A stretch of DNA of 64,000 nt from Bacillota bacterium. GTDB taxonomy: Bacteria; Bacillota; Clostridia; Acetivibrionales; DTU013. This document shows, in pieces, positions 9,118-18,639 of the stretch. Numbering within the stretch: the stretch's first letter is position 1; every line of letters begins with the position of its first letter. The notes below the pieces were generated by a model, which saw only the letters and a list, made by a program, of their open reading frames with translations, was not told the DNA's origin and did not search any database. Location of the stretch: the NCBI GenBank assembly GCA_023439545.1, contig JAEXNT010000042.1, forward strand, positions 183,512-247,511, given 5' to 3'. The position numbers and the translations under genes were made by a program.

Positions 9118-10035
9118 ATGAAGTTATTGACGACAAATACCGGAATGAAGACTCGAGACTCAATATGGGGATTACTTTTTGTGGCGGCCCCTGTTCTGTC
9201 CGTCGTGCTTTTTGTGTTTCTTCCAGCGCTGTTTTCCGTATACATATCCATGGTGGAATGGAACGGATATATTCCAATCGGTCAAGCGGCGCTTGTCGGT
9301 TTTAAAAACTTTGCGCTGTTCCTGACACATGGCGGGCTCTATACAAAGGAATTTCTCAATTCGTTTTTGGTAACGCTTATACTGATGATATTCATTCCTT
9401 TAAGCATCATCATTTCGTTTCTCCTTGCCTTCATTCTGAACAAGAAAGAAACATATATGAACAACGCTCTCCGGCTTGTCTATTTCTTGCCGTTTGTATC
9501 AAGTGCGGTGGCAATTACGCTGGTATTCAAGAATTTGTTCGACATGAACGGGGTTGTAAATTCTCTTTTTGCCTTTTTGGGGATGGAAGCGGCAGACTGG
9601 CTCAGGTCACCCGGCCTTTCCCGCGTGGTGATCATCGTAATGCTGATCTGGAGGAGTATAGGCTATACGATGCTGATGTACCTCGCCGGCCTGCAGGGAA
9701 TACCCAACGAGATATATGAGGCGGCTAAAATTGACGGGGCTGGAGTATTAAAGATAATAACGAAAATCACCTTGCCTTCTTTGAAAAACATAACTTTTTT
9801 CATAGTCGTGACAAATGTCATCGGCGGACTTCAAATATACACGGAACCGGCTATTCTATTCCAGGGTACTTTTGGGAAAGGACCTCTGAACGGAACGGAA
9901 TCAATGATGATTTTCCTGATGTATTTATACACCGGAAATAACCTCGGAATGGCTAGCGCGATTTCCTGGGCGATAACAATTCTGGTACTTTTAGCTACTT
10001 TTATACAATTTGCCTGCAAAAAAAATGAGGGGTAA
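9118..10035 (+). CDS. Sugar ABC transporter permease (CUT1, MalF-like)
   Basis: 305-residue membrane protein with six predicted spans, the first at about residues 18-42. The EAA loop, YEAAKIDGAGVLKIITKITLPSL, lies at about 200-222 and docks the ATPase. The start follows TGGAGG. It lies 136 bp after the binding-protein gene, with the hairpin between, and 5 bp before its MalG-like partner. The operon holds no ATPase gene. The sugar is unknown but is presumably a substrate of the glycosidases encoded in the same operon. Confidence 0.9.
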   Translation: MKLLTTNTGMKTRDSIWGLLFVAAPVLSVVLFVFLPALFSVYISMVEWNGYIPIGQAALVGFKNFALFLTHGGLYTKEFLNSFLVTLILMIFIPLSIIISFLLAFILNKKETYMNNALRLVYFLPFVSSAVAITLVFKNLFDMNGVVNSLFAFLGMEAADWLRSPGLSRVVIIVMLIWRSIGYTMLMYLAGLQGIPNEIYEAAKIDGAGVLKIITKITLPSLKNITFFIVVTNVIGGLQIYTEPAILFQGTFGKGPLNGTESMMIFLMYLYTGNNLGMASAISWAITILVLLATFIQFACKKNEG

Positions 10036-10040
10036 TTATA

Positions 10041-10913
10041 ATGAATCAATTAAGGAAAATGCCAGCGGGCGCATATGCCGGACGAAACCTCGGAAAAGCA
10101 ATACTAAATGCAATGCTCATCCTTTTCGGCTTTTGCATGCTTTATCCGTTTTTGTGGATGCTGTTTACCTCCGTTAAGCCATTGACAGAGGTCTATGTAA
10201 CGGGATTTTTCAACCACAGATGGATATTTGACAACTACGTTCAGGTATGGAGGAAAGTGAACATACTGAGCGGACTGAAGGCAAGTTTGTTTTTCACCGT
10301 AGGTCTTACCATATCCCAGATGTTTACTTCATCAATGGCCGGATATGCTTTTGCTAAAATCAAATTTCCTTTAAGAAACACCTGCTTTTTTATTGTCCTT
10401 GCATCAATGACGATTCCGTATGTAACAATCATGATTCCCCAGTTTATGATGCTCGAGCAGTTCGGACTTGTCACAAACGGACCGTGGGGATATATCATTC
10501 CTCGGTTTGCAGGCGGAGCGGCAACCATATTTTTTGTACGCCAGTTCTGCTTCAGTATACCTGACGCGTTCATTGAAAGTGCGAGAATGGATGGCGCGGG
10601 ACAAGGGAGAATCTTTTTCAGGATTATTTTCCCCCTGCTTGTTCCTGTTGTTACTGTACAAGGCTTGTTCACTTTTATCTTCATCTGGAACGACTACCTT
10701 GGGCCTTCAATTTTTCTCGTGGACAAAGATTGGTGGACCATCCAGCTTTATGTTGCGAGATTCAGTTCAGGTCAGATCGGCTCGGTCGGAGCCGCAAACA
10801 TTCCGATGCAAATGACCGTTGCGGTGATCATAACAATCCCTCTTCTCGCATTATTTCTATATGCGCAGAAACATATCGTCAACTCGTTGATGGCGACCGG
10901 AATTAAAGAATAG
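10041..10913 (+). CDS. Sugar ABC transporter permease (CUT1, MalG-like)
   Basis: 290-residue permease with about six spans. The N-terminal region LYPFLWMLFTSVKPLTEV and the EAA loop IESARMDGAGQGRIFFRIIFPLL (about 177-199) are typical of the MalG half of CUT1 importers, and it ends NSLMATGIKE. The start has a GAGGGG site inside the end of the previous gene. With its MalF-like neighbour it forms the heterodimeric channel for the binding protein at 7435-8982. Confidence 0.9.
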   Translation: MNQLRKMPAGAYAGRNLGKAILNAMLILFGFCMLYPFLWMLFTSVKPLTEVYVTGFFNHRWIFDNYVQVWRKVNILSGLKASLFFTVGLTISQMFTSSMAGYAFAKIKFPLRNTCFFIVLASMTIPYVTIMIPQFMMLEQFGLVTNGPWGYIIPRFAGGAATIFFVRQFCFSIPDAFIESARMDGAGQGRIFFRIIFPLLVPVVTVQGLFTFIFIWNDYLGPSIFLVDKDWWTIQLYVARFSSGQIGSVGAANIPMQMTVAVIITIPLLALFLYAQKHIVNSLMATGIKE

Positions 10914-10934
10914 GAGAATTGAGAGGCTTCTGAA

Positions 10935-12056
10935 ATGCAAACCTGGAAAATTATCGAAGAGGCAAAAAAAGTTTTATACGGTAATATCTATGTTGAGGAT
11001 GACAAGCTGGGCGATACGAACAGGACTCTTTTTACGGCTCACAGAGTCATTGTTCCGTCCAATCCGTACTACTACGGATTTTGGAATTGGGATGGGGCGT
11101 TTCATATGATCGGAGCCGCACTCCATAACGATGGTGAACTTGCAAAAGATCAGGCGGAAACCATGTTTGCGCTGCAGTTGGGCAATGGAATGTTTATTGA
11201 CTGCGCCCGTGTCGACGGAAGCCGTGTTGACGGTTTTTCAAAGCCGCCGGTATGGCCATGGGCTTTTCGTACCGCTGATGAAATTCTTCCTTTTGAAAAC
11301 AACTTTCTCGCATACTCCTTTTCAAGGCTTGATGCAAATATGAAATGGTGGGAAAGAGAGCGCTGCGACGGAACGCTTTTTTCGTACGGGGTGCATCCGT
11401 ATGAAAGCGGCATGGATGATTCTCCGCGCTTTAACGAGCCATTCGTCATAGACGATCTTTGGGCAGTCGATGTGAATGGATTCATGTATTCGGCATATCA
11501 AAGCATGGCGTACATTTCCAGGAAGATCGGAAAAGCGGAAGAAGAGAAGGAGTATCTGAGAAAAGCGACGCAGCTGAAACAAAACATAAACGAATTACTA
11601 TTTTCGGAAGAGCTTGGCGCGTTCTGCGACTTTGACAAAAAGAGCGGCAGATTTACGGGACATTTATCTCCTATGTCGTTTATTCCTTTGTTTGCGTGCT
11701 GTTCGACCGATGATAACGCGCAGAAAATGGGTAAGATAGCCGCAAGTCCGTTGTATTTCCACGACGGCATGCCTACAATAGCATATAACAGCAAATGTTT
11801 TAATGAGAGTTTGTTTTGGAGAGGCCCCTGCTGGCTTAATACGGCATATTTCGCAGTGAAAGGGCTGGCGAACTACGGGTTCGACTCCCTTGCCCTTGAC
11901 TATTGCAGGCGTATTCTTTCGTGGGTCGAAAAAGAAGGGTTCTGGGAATACTATAACACGAAGCAGAATCGCGGAATCGGTCAGAAAAACTTCAGTTGGT
12001 CCAGCGTTTTCGGCGTTTTATTTGTTCTTCTTTATGAAGAATTGGGGGGAGAATGA
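10935..12056 (+). CDS. Trehalase/GH63-like (alpha/alpha)6-barrel glycosidase
   Basis: 373-residue protein resembling the catalytic (alpha/alpha)6-barrel of the GH63/GH37/MGH1-like glycosidases. Visible features are YYYGFWNWDGAFHMIGAAL near the N-terminus, the helical repeat NGMFIDCARVDGSRVDGFS, the conserved WRGPCWLNTAYFAVKGL at about 295-312, and GQKNFSWSSVFGVLF near the end. There is no signal peptide, so it is cytoplasmic. It is short compared with full GH63 enzymes and consists of the barrel alone. The stop touches the start of the phosphorylase fusion gene. Substrate assignment is not possible from the sequence; an alpha-glycosidic cleavage is inferred from the clan. Confidence 0.72.
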   Translation: MQTWKIIEEAKKVLYGNIYVEDDKLGDTNRTLFTAHRVIVPSNPYYYGFWNWDGAFHMIGAALHNDGELAKDQAETMFALQLGNGMFIDCARVDGSRVDGFSKPPVWPWAFRTADEILPFENNFLAYSFSRLDANMKWWERERCDGTLFSYGVHPYESGMDDSPRFNEPFVIDDLWAVDVNGFMYSAYQSMAYISRKIGKAEEEKEYLRKATQLKQNINELLFSEELGAFCDFDKKSGRFTGHLSPMSFIPLFACCSTDDNAQKMGKIAASPLYFHDGMPTIAYNSKCFNESLFWRGPCWLNTAYFAVKGLANYGFDSLALDYCRRILSWVEKEGFWEYYNTKQNRGIGQKNFSWSSVFGVLFVLLYEELGGE

Positions 12057-15047
12057 TTGGCATTGCAAACGGAGGAAAGAATAAAGTATATTGACGAATA
12101 CAGTTTTGCCGAAACGGTTTTCAACAGTCGTGAACTGGCCAAGACAGAATCGATCATGTGCCTGGGCAATGGATACCTCGGCCTGAGAAGCTGCGCCGAA
12201 GAATCGTACATCGGGCAGAGCCGGGGGCTGTTTATTGCCGGGACATTCAATAAGTTTGATGAAAACGAAGTCACGGAACTGCCCAATTGTCCCGATTTCA
12301 TTGGAACAGAAATACAGCTGGGCAATGAATTTCTTGATCTATCAAAAGGCGAACTCGTAAATTATGAAAAAAAATTAAGTATGAAAAACGGGCTCCTTAC
12401 CCGCAAAGCGGATTGGGAAGCCGGCAATAACAGGTATTCTCTGGAATTTAGCCGTTTTGTTTCGCATAAGGATTTGCATGCGATTGGTCAGAAAATAACA
12501 ATTTGCTCTGAAAAAAAGGCGCCGGTCAGGATTGTGACCGGTATCAACGCCCGGATGACCAACAGCGGGTCGCAGCATTTCACAGATGGAGATAAGAGGT
12601 TCATTGACAAAAAATATCTGCAAATGGTGGTTCGAACAACACAAAGCAGGATCAATGTTTTTCTGACTCTCGCAATTAAGGTTCTTATAGATGGAAAAGA
12701 GATTGTAACAAATCCTAATATTATGATTGACAGGCGTAGAATGCTCATTGAACTGGTTTTTGAGCCGGAAGCCTTCCAGAGTGTGGAAATTGAAAAAATA
12801 ATCGATGTTCGAACCGACAGGGATATTGAAAGCTCGGGCTTGACTTCAGACAATATAAAACGGAAGGCTCAGGATTGCGTCAAAGATAATCTTTTGAAGG
12901 GTTATTCCGCTATGCTTCGGGAAAGTGCGGAAGTGCTCGATAAAAAGTTATGGTCAAGAACTCCGGTTAAAATATGCGGCTCAAATAGTTTTGATCAATT
13001 AGCGGTTAATTTTGCACAGTACCATTTACTCATTATGACACCCGCGCATGACAGCAGAATGAACATCGGCGCCAAAGGGCTGAGCGGGGAGGGGTACAAA
13101 GGCCATACATTTTGGGATACCGAGATCTTTGCGCTTCCGTATTTTATCTTAAGTAACCCGGAGGCCGCCAGAAAGCTTGTTGAATACCGCTATCTTTCCC
13201 TGGACGGAGCGCGGAAAAAGGCAAGGGGAAATGGCTATGAAGGGGCGCAATTTCCATGGGAAAGCGCCTGGCTCGACGACGGTGAAGTCACTCCCGAATG
13301 GGGGCCGGCGGATGTTGTCACCGGCCTGCCTCTTAAGATTGAGTCGGGGTTTATTGAACAGCATATAACAAGCGATGTTGCTTACGGCGTCTGGCAATAT
13401 TGCAAAGCGACCGGCGACGAGCAATTCATGCTGGATTGCGGATACGAACTTATATTTGAAACGGCTTTATTCTGGGTATCACGTCTGGAATTCAATAAAG
13501 AGGATAGAAAATACCACATCAACGATGTCATGGGTCCTGACGAGTATAAGGAGCATGTCGATGACAACGCTTTTACAAACTATATGGCGTGGTGGAATAT
13601 CAAGCTTGCTATTTATTGTCATGATATATTGATGGTACAAAACAAAGAACTCTTTGAAATGCTTGATAAAAAGCTGAATCTGAAGTACGCCCGCGATAGC
13701 TTTTTGGAAAAGGCTGATAAAATCTTTTTGCCCGAGACTCGTAAGGACAGTGTTCTTCCGCAGGACAAAACATATCTGTCATTGAAAACCATCGATCTGA
13801 AAAAATATAAGAATTCAAATGACGCGGGGGCCATATACAAAGATTTTAATTCGGAACAAATAAGTAAAATACAGGTTTCGAAACAGGCTGATGTAATGCT
13901 TCTGCTCCTCCTGCTGGAAGATTTGTTCCCAATTGAAGTTAAGAAAGCCAGCTGGGCATATTATGAGCCCCTAACCATTCACGGGTCGTCTTTGTCGCTT
14001 TCAACCCATGCGATATTGGCTTGCGATATGACAGACACAGCGTTGGCATACTCACTTTTTAAAAGAGCCTGTCTTGTCGATTTGGGATCGAATATGCATT
14101 CCAGCGATGACGGTATCCATGCCGCGGCGATGGCGGGGATCTGGCAATCGGCGGTGTTCGGCTTTGCCGGGGTCAGGATGCTGAACGGTGAGCTGAGAAT
14201 AATGCCTGATTTGCCAAACGAATGGGATAGTATTGAATTCATATTGTACTGGCTTGATCAAAGGCTGGAGATTTGTATTTCTCACAGTCAGATTGGCATT
14301 ATGAATAAAACCAATAATGTACCGATAAAGATTAATGTTATTGATGAAACCATATATTTTGACGGAGGCGGGAAATCGACCCTTGTCACAAAAAACACAA
14401 ATCTAATAAAAGCGGTTATTTTCGATTTGGACGGAGTTATTGTCAGTACCGACAGCCTGCATTACAAAGCCTGGAAGAGGGTGGCCGATGAAGAAGGAAT
14501 CTGCTTTGACGAAACAGATAACAACCGTTTGAGAGGCGTCAGCAGGATGGAAAGTCTCGAAATAATTCTTGAACGGTCGGCGAGGCAATATACTCACGAG
14601 GAAAAGGCATCGCTTGCTGATAGAAAAAACAGTTATTACGTAAAGCTGCTGGCAGAGCTTACGCCCGATAACGTACTGCCGGGTGTCGAAACAGTCCTGG
14701 CAAAGCTTAAGAGAGCCGGTATCAAGATCGCAATCGGATCGTCAAGCAAAAACACAGGCAATATTTTAAAAGCGGTCGGGCTCACCGGAACATTCGACGC
14801 CGTAGTGGACGGGAACGAAATAAAGCATTGCAAACCTGACCCGGAAGTATTTTCAGTTGCTGCTGAAAAGCTTGGAATACCTCCTGAAAATTGCATCGTA
14901 GTTGAAGATGCCGTATCAGGAATAGAGGCGGCCGTTGCTGCCGGTATGACCGGCGTGGCCGTCGGGGCTGCGAAGGGGTGCGGTTTGGCGAGGTACTGCC
15001 TTGATTCCATCGATCTCCTGATGGATATTGTAAAACATAATGCATAG
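12057..15047 (+). CDS. GH65 disaccharide phosphorylase fused to beta-phosphoglucomutase
   Basis: One 996-residue chain with two enzymes. Residues 1 to about 760 are a GH65 inverting phosphorylase (maltose, kojibiose, nigerose or trehalose phosphorylase family): an N-terminal beta-sandwich, then the helical barrel with GHTFWDTEIF and the general-acid motif GPDEY (Glu496). Residues from about 783 are a HAD-family beta-phosphoglucomutase, with FDLDGVIVSTDSLHY (Asp790 nucleophile, Asp792 acid/base), IGSSSK and VVEDAVSGIEAA. Phosphorolysis gives beta-glucose 1-phosphate, which the second domain would turn into glucose 6-phosphate. The start is a TTG directly after the TGA of the previous gene, with GGGGGGAG upstream. 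The frame is continuous across the junction. The disaccharide specificity is unknown. Confidence 0.88.
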   Translation: MALQTEERIKYIDEYSFAETVFNSRELAKTESIMCLGNGYLGLRSCAEESYIGQSRGLFIAGTFNKFDENEVTELPNCPDFIGTEIQLGNEFLDLSKGELVNYEKKLSMKNGLLTRKADWEAGNNRYSLEFSRFVSHKDLHAIGQKITICSEKKAPVRIVTGINARMTNSGSQHFTDGDKRFIDKKYLQMVVRTTQSRINVFLTLAIKVLIDGKEIVTNPNIMIDRRRMLIELVFEPEAFQSVEIEKIIDVRTDRDIESSGLTSDNIKRKAQDCVKDNLLKGYSAMLRESAEVLDKKLWSRTPVKICGSNSFDQLAVNFAQYHLLIMTPAHDSRMNIGAKGLSGEGYKGHTFWDTEIFALPYFILSNPEAARKLVEYRYLSLDGARKKARGNGYEGAQFPWESAWLDDGEVTPEWGPADVVTGLPLKIESGFIEQHITSDVAYGVWQYCKATGDEQFMLDCGYELIFETALFWVSRLEFNKEDRKYHINDVMGPDEYKEHVDDNAFTNYMAWWNIKLAIYCHDILMVQNKELFEMLDKKLNLKYARDSFLEKADKIFLPETRKDSVLPQDKTYLSLKTIDLKKYKNSNDAGAIYKDFNSEQISKIQVSKQADVMLLLLLLEDLFPIEVKKASWAYYEPLTIHGSSLSLSTHAILACDMTDTALAYSLFKRACLVDLGSNMHSSDDGIHAAAMAGIWQSAVFGFAGVRMLNGELRIMPDLPNEWDSIEFILYWLDQRLEICISHSQIGIMNKTNNVPIKINVIDETIYFDGGGKSTLVTKNTNLIKAVIFDLDGVIVSTDSLHYKAWKRVADEEGICFDETDNNRLRGVSRMESLEIILERSARQYTHEEKASLADRKNSYYVKLLAELTPDNVLPGVETVLAKLKRAGIKIAIGSSSKNTGNILKAVGLTGTFDAVVDGNEIKHCKPDPEVFSVAAEKLGIPPENCIVVEDAVSGIEAAVAAGMTGVAVGAAKGCGLARYCLDSIDLLMDIVKHNA

Positions 15048-15132
15048 TTCCCAACCTGGATGGTTTTGAAAACGGTATAACAGGAACGGGAAAATCACGG
15101 CATTAACCGTAAGAGAGTCGAATAGCACTGGT

Positions 15133-15717
15133 TCAGAACAGCAAAACTCCGATGATTCCGGATGCAATAATAACAAATATAGGATGTACTTTGGTTTTAA
15201 ACATCACGAAAAATGCCAAAGCAGCTATAATTACGCTTTTAAGTTCAAAAAGATATATACCGGGCAAGGCGATATTGAGGCCGTTTTTGATCAAATTGCC
15301 GTTTGCAGGGTGAAGAATACCGTTTTTCAGTGCGAAGCTTGCGGCTGCATAAAGTATAATACCGACTATAGCCGGCTTCAGCCCGTAGAACATGTCTTTT
15401 ACCCTTGGGTGCGTACATATCTTGAAGAAAAAAATCGCTACTACAATAACAAGCAGTGAATTGGGAATCAGTATGCCAAGAAAAGCGGCTATTGCTCCGG
15501 GGAAACCTGCCACCTTGTATCCGAGACCTATGGCGGCATTTACTGCAATAGGGCCTGGTGAGACGCCTGCAATTGCGACTACGTCCGTCAGCTCGGATAC
15601 GGAAGCCCAATGATTCGCCTCCAGTTCATGAAGCATTATCGGAATCATTACATATCCCCCGCCGAATGCGAAGACACACAATTTAGCGAATAATAAAGCC
15701 AGTTTGAACAGTATCAT
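15133..15717 (-). CDS. Chromate-type anion transporter, half-size (second of a pair)
   Basis: 194-residue membrane protein of the CHR (chromate ion transporter) family, short-chain type. The N-terminal motif FAFGGGYVMIPIM and GVSPGPIAVNAAIGLGYKVAG are family hallmarks, and about five hydrophobic segments follow. Short CHR proteins work as pairs, and the partner overlaps it by 4 bp. CHR proteins carry chromate, and some members are linked to sulfate. Here, at the end of an operon with a TauE/SafE protein and a sulfonate-type importer, sulfate or sulfite efflux is a plausible role, but that is inference. Confidence 0.85.
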   Translation of the reverse strand: MILFKLALLFAKLCVFAFGGGYVMIPIMLHELEANHWASVSELTDVVAIAGVSPGPIAVNAAIGLGYKVAGFPGAIAAFLGILIPNSLLVIVVAIFFFKICTHPRVKDMFYGLKPAIVGIILYAAASFALKNGILHPANGNLIKNGLNIALPGIYLFELKSVIIAALAFFVMFKTKVHPIFVIIASGIIGVLLF

Positions 15718-16310
15718 TTATCTTCACTATCCTCTTTTACTGTATTTATCTTATGTTTTGAGTATTTGTAGGTATTTATCGAGGATAATACCAAACCTGC
15801 GGCAATACCGCCCAATATGATCAAAAACGGATGAACCAGAAAAGCTGCTATAAAGGCCGCAATCATGATGATCACGCCATATATGTCTTTTACGGAAGTC
15901 TTTGAAACCTTTACGGCAGCTAAGGCAATGAGTGATATTATTACCGGTCTTATTCCCATAAATGCCGACTGCACCCAGTGATAGGAGCTGAATTTATTGA
16001 ACAGGACCGACAGTGTGAGCACAATAAAAAAGGGAGGCGCGGTACTTCCAAGCAATGCTATTACAGCTCCCGGAATGCCGGCTATATAATAGCCGATAAA
16101 ACCTGCAGAATTCATGGCGATCGCACCCGGTATGGATTGCGATACGGCAAGTATGTCGACCATATCCTTATCATTTATCCACTTCTTTTCGGTAACGACA
16201 TCACGTTCTATTAATGCAACCATGGCGTATCCTCCTCCAAAGCTGAAGCAGCCCAGCTTGAAAAAGGTTAGAAATATCTGACCTAAAAGCTTGATTTTTT
16301 CTTTGTTCAT
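15714..16310 (-). CDS. Chromate-type anion transporter, half-size (first of a pair)
   Basis: 198-residue partner of the gene that follows it. It has CFSFGGGYAMVALIERDVV near the N-terminus and SQSIPGAIAMNSAGFIGYYIAGIPGA, the repeat-unit signature of the CHR family, then several hydrophobic helices (FFIVLTLSVLF, ISLIALAAV, a long one near 145-175). The 3' end overlaps the second half by 4 bp, so translation is probably coupled. It starts 38 bp after the TauE/SafE gene. Confidence 0.85.
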   Translation of the reverse strand: MNKEKIKLLGQIFLTFFKLGCFSFGGGYAMVALIERDVVTEKKWINDKDMVDILAVSQSIPGAIAMNSAGFIGYYIAGIPGAVIALLGSTAPPFFIVLTLSVLFNKFSSYHWVQSAFMGIRPVIISLIALAAVKVSKTSVKDIYGVIIMIAAFIAAFLVHPFLIILGGIAAGLVLSSINTYKYSKHKINTVKEDSEDK

Positions 16311-16348
16311 ATTACCCTCACTTCAGGAAAACATATACCGCCATTTTT

Positions 16349-17068
16349 CTATTTAAAAATTAAAATAGTTCCCATTACAGGCAAAACACAGATGATTACA
16401 TATTTAAGCTTCCGCTTGTCTATTTTCTTAAAAACGCTTAGCCCGGCAATACCCGCCAGGACAGCTCCCGCCGCTGATAGGCCGATAGCTTTTATCAAAA
16501 ACATATCAGGCTTTACATAAATAAGATTCATGATCAGGGAGTAAATGCCCCCCATCAAAAAGCTGAATTCAAGATTTGCCTTGAATTCGAGGCTGTCCTG
16601 GCTGTTCTCATAATAATACAACGTAAGAAATGGCCCGATGATATTGAACATACCTGTTGTAAGCCCGGTCAGCGCCCCAATAACCATGCCGCCTGCGAAT
16701 CCTTCCCTGATCCTGATCTTATATTTGTTGGTGATATAGAAATAGAGGGAAAGGATTATCAAAAATACGCCCATAATGGTTCTCATCATATTCTCGTCGG
16801 CAATTCTTATGATGTAGATACCCAGCCAGGTTGTGAGAATGCAAAAAGCCATGGGAATTATTACTTTTTTTATTCTTATATGCGAATGCAGCGAAATTGT
16901 CATTTGGATGCCTATAACAACAATAATAGCCGCGCTGATGACGGAGCATTGCTGAAAGGGAAGGACCAGGGGCATGAGAAACATTGCAAATATTGCATAA
17001 CCGAGTCCGCTTGCAGCCTGAATGAACGCCGATAAAAAGTTGATAATTGCAAGTATGACAATAGTCAA
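16349..17068 (-). CDS. TauE/SafE family anion exporter
   Basis: 239-residue membrane protein with about eight hydrophobic segments in two repeats: ASGLGYAIFAMFLMPLVLPFQQC in the first and GFAGGMVIGALTGLTTGMFNIIGPFL in the second, the pattern of the TauE/SafE (sulfite, sulfoacetate, organosulfur) exporter family. It begins 4 bp after the regulator stop. Family members remove sulfite or related anions during sulfonate breakdown. Its place beside a sulfonate-type importer and CHR transporters supports an anion export role here. Confidence 0.85.
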   Translation of the reverse strand: MTIVILAIINFLSAFIQAASGLGYAIFAMFLMPLVLPFQQCSVISAAIIVVIGIQMTISLHSHIRIKKVIIPMAFCILTTWLGIYIIRIADENMMRTIMGVFLIILSLYFYITNKYKIRIREGFAGGMVIGALTGLTTGMFNIIGPFLTLYYYENSQDSLEFKANLEFSFLMGGIYSLIMNLIYVKPDMFLIKAIGLSAAGAVLAGIAGLSVFKKIDKRKLKYVIICVLPVMGTILIFK

Positions 17069-17072
17069 CCTC

Positions 17073-17831
17073 TTAGCCCCCTATGCCCAGTGAATTAGCC
17101 GATCCGCTTTTACGCAGCAGCTTGATGCTGTACTGGTATTCATCTCCCCGGTAAGTTGACTTTTCATAGAGAATCGGGTATCCGTTCTCTAAAAAGGTAG
17201 TCCTCTTGATAACGATTACCGGCTGACCTACCCTGTAATCCAAAAGCTCTGCTTCCTTTTTATTGCATATGCCTGCCGAAATTACCTGTTCAGCATAGCT
17301 TACGTTGTATCCGCAGTGCTCAAGGTACTGAAAAACCTTGTCGCTCTCCAAATCCAGTTCTTCAACCAGTTTGCCTATATCGTGCAAAACATAGGAGTAG
17401 TTGGCAATCAAAGGCTTATTGTTACTAAGGATCAATCTGGAGAATGCGTAGACCTTCGAATTATCCTCGGTTTTCAGGTGATTTCTGATATCGGTTGTTA
17501 TTTTCTCATAGCCCTTATGAAGCACCTTCACCCTTATAATATTGTCAGCCCCGGATAATTCCTCAACTACGCCCAGCAAGGTTCCCAAGCGGTGGCTTAC
17601 CTTGCGGCTTGCCACCACTGTTTCCTTTCCCCTGCTCCGGATCAGATAACCTTCTTCAACCATATTGCCTATACATTTGCGGATCGTTACCCTGCTCACG
17701 TCATACATCTCAGCCAGGGTCCTTTCACCAGGCAGCGAATCCCCGGGGACCAGTTCGCCGCTTTCTATTTTCTCAACCAATATATCTCTGATCTGGAGAT
17801 ATAACAATTTGTTAATTCCGTGATAGATCAT
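17073..17831 (-). CDS. GntR family regulator with UTRA domain (HutC type)
   Basis: Repressor-type regulator of 252 residues. Residues 1 to about 70 form the winged helix (LYLQIRDILVEKIESGEL, PGERTLAEMYDVSRVTIRKCI), and about 85-245 the ligand-sensing UTRA domain (FSRLILSNNKPL, VIVIKRTTFLENGYPILYEKSTYRGDEYQY). I chose the ATG at 17831, which follows GAGAGG; an in-frame ATG at 17855 has a poorer site. It is embedded in the operon between ATPase and exporter genes and probably controls it; a candidate operator is at 25315-25361. Confidence 0.88.
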   Translation of the reverse strand: MIYHGINKLLYLQIRDILVEKIESGELVPGDSLPGERTLAEMYDVSRVTIRKCIGNMVEEGYLIRSRGKETVVASRKVSHRLGTLLGVVEELSGADNIIRVKVLHKGYEKITTDIRNHLKTEDNSKVYAFSRLILSNNKPLIANYSYVLHDIGKLVEELDLESDKVFQYLEHCGYNVSYAEQVISAGICNKKEAELLDYRVGQPVIVIKRTTFLENGYPILYEKSTYRGDEYQYSIKLLRKSGSANSLGIGG

Positions 17832-17859
17832 ATGGTTTCGCCTCTCAAAAGACATTTCA

Positions 17860-18612
17860 TTACCACCACTTTATCTGATCGGTGACATGCTTTCTGATCT
17901 TGATAAACTCCGGAGAAACTACATCTCTCGGCCTTGGCAGATCGACAATTACTTCTTCCTTGATGGTGGTTGGCTTGTTTGTCAGTATCAGAATCCTCTC
18001 GGCCAGATAGACCGCTTCTTCAATATTGTGGGTAATAAACACGACTGTGCTGCCCAGCTTCTTCCAAAGGCGGACAACCTCGTCCTCAAGGTAAAATCTC
18101 AGCTTTACGTCCATCTGTCCATAGGGTTCATCCATGAGAAGAAGATCGGGATTCATGGCAAAAGCCCGGCCGATGATAATCCTTTGGGCAGTACTGACCG
18201 AAAGCTGGTGGGGATATGAATCCCTGAACTGCTCCAGACCCAATAATGATATGATCTCATTTACTCTTTTGTCTATTTCCTTCTTAGGCAGCTTTTTGAT
18301 TTCCAGCCCAAAACGTAGGTTCTGTTCAACAGTAAGCCATGGAGCAGATGATGGTTCCTGGAAAACGAAAGCCAGATTATGCTGCTTTGGATCAGCTGGC
18401 TGCCCATCGATATATAAATCGCCTTTCGAAGGCATGTATATCCTGGTGAGCAGGTTGAGAAAAGTAGTCTTTCCGCAGCCTGTAGGACCGACAACACAAA
18501 CAAACTCACCTTTTTTTATATTGAAAGTAATGTTATCCAGTACATGCAAATCACCGAAGTATTTGGTCAGATTCCTGACCTCAACCTTAATATCCTGTTT
18601 TGTATCTATCAT
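17860..18612 (-). CDS. Nitrate/sulfonate-type ABC ATPase with degenerate signature motif
   Basis: 250-residue ATP-binding protein related to SsuB/TauB. Walker A is GPTGCGKTT (about residues 42-50), the Q-loop is VFQEPSSAPWLTV, Walker B LLLMDEPYGQMD and the H-loop VFITHNIEEA. The signature motif, normally LSGGM/Q, reads LSVST in this protein (HQLSVSTAQR). That should impair the ATP site that this motif completes in the partner. It sits just after a second ATPase gene whose signature is intact, suggesting the two form a heterodimer. Confidence 0.88.
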   Translation of the reverse strand: MIDTKQDIKVEVRNLTKYFGDLHVLDNITFNIKKGEFVCVVGPTGCGKTTFLNLLTRIYMPSKGDLYIDGQPADPKQHNLAFVFQEPSSAPWLTVEQNLRFGLEIKKLPKKEIDKRVNEIISLLGLEQFRDSYPHQLSVSTAQRIIIGRAFAMNPDLLLMDEPYGQMDVKLRFYLEDEVVRLWKKLGSTVVFITHNIEEAVYLAERILILTNKPTTIKEEVIVDLPRPRDVVSPEFIKIRKHVTDQIKWW

Positions 18613-18639
18613 TGTATACCCTCCATAAAAACATACTCT

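Noticed and set aside
12057..15047. Phosphorylase-mutase fusion as an assembly error
   Set aside because: The frame is continuous with a plausible linker, and both domains are complete, so a true fusion is more likely.
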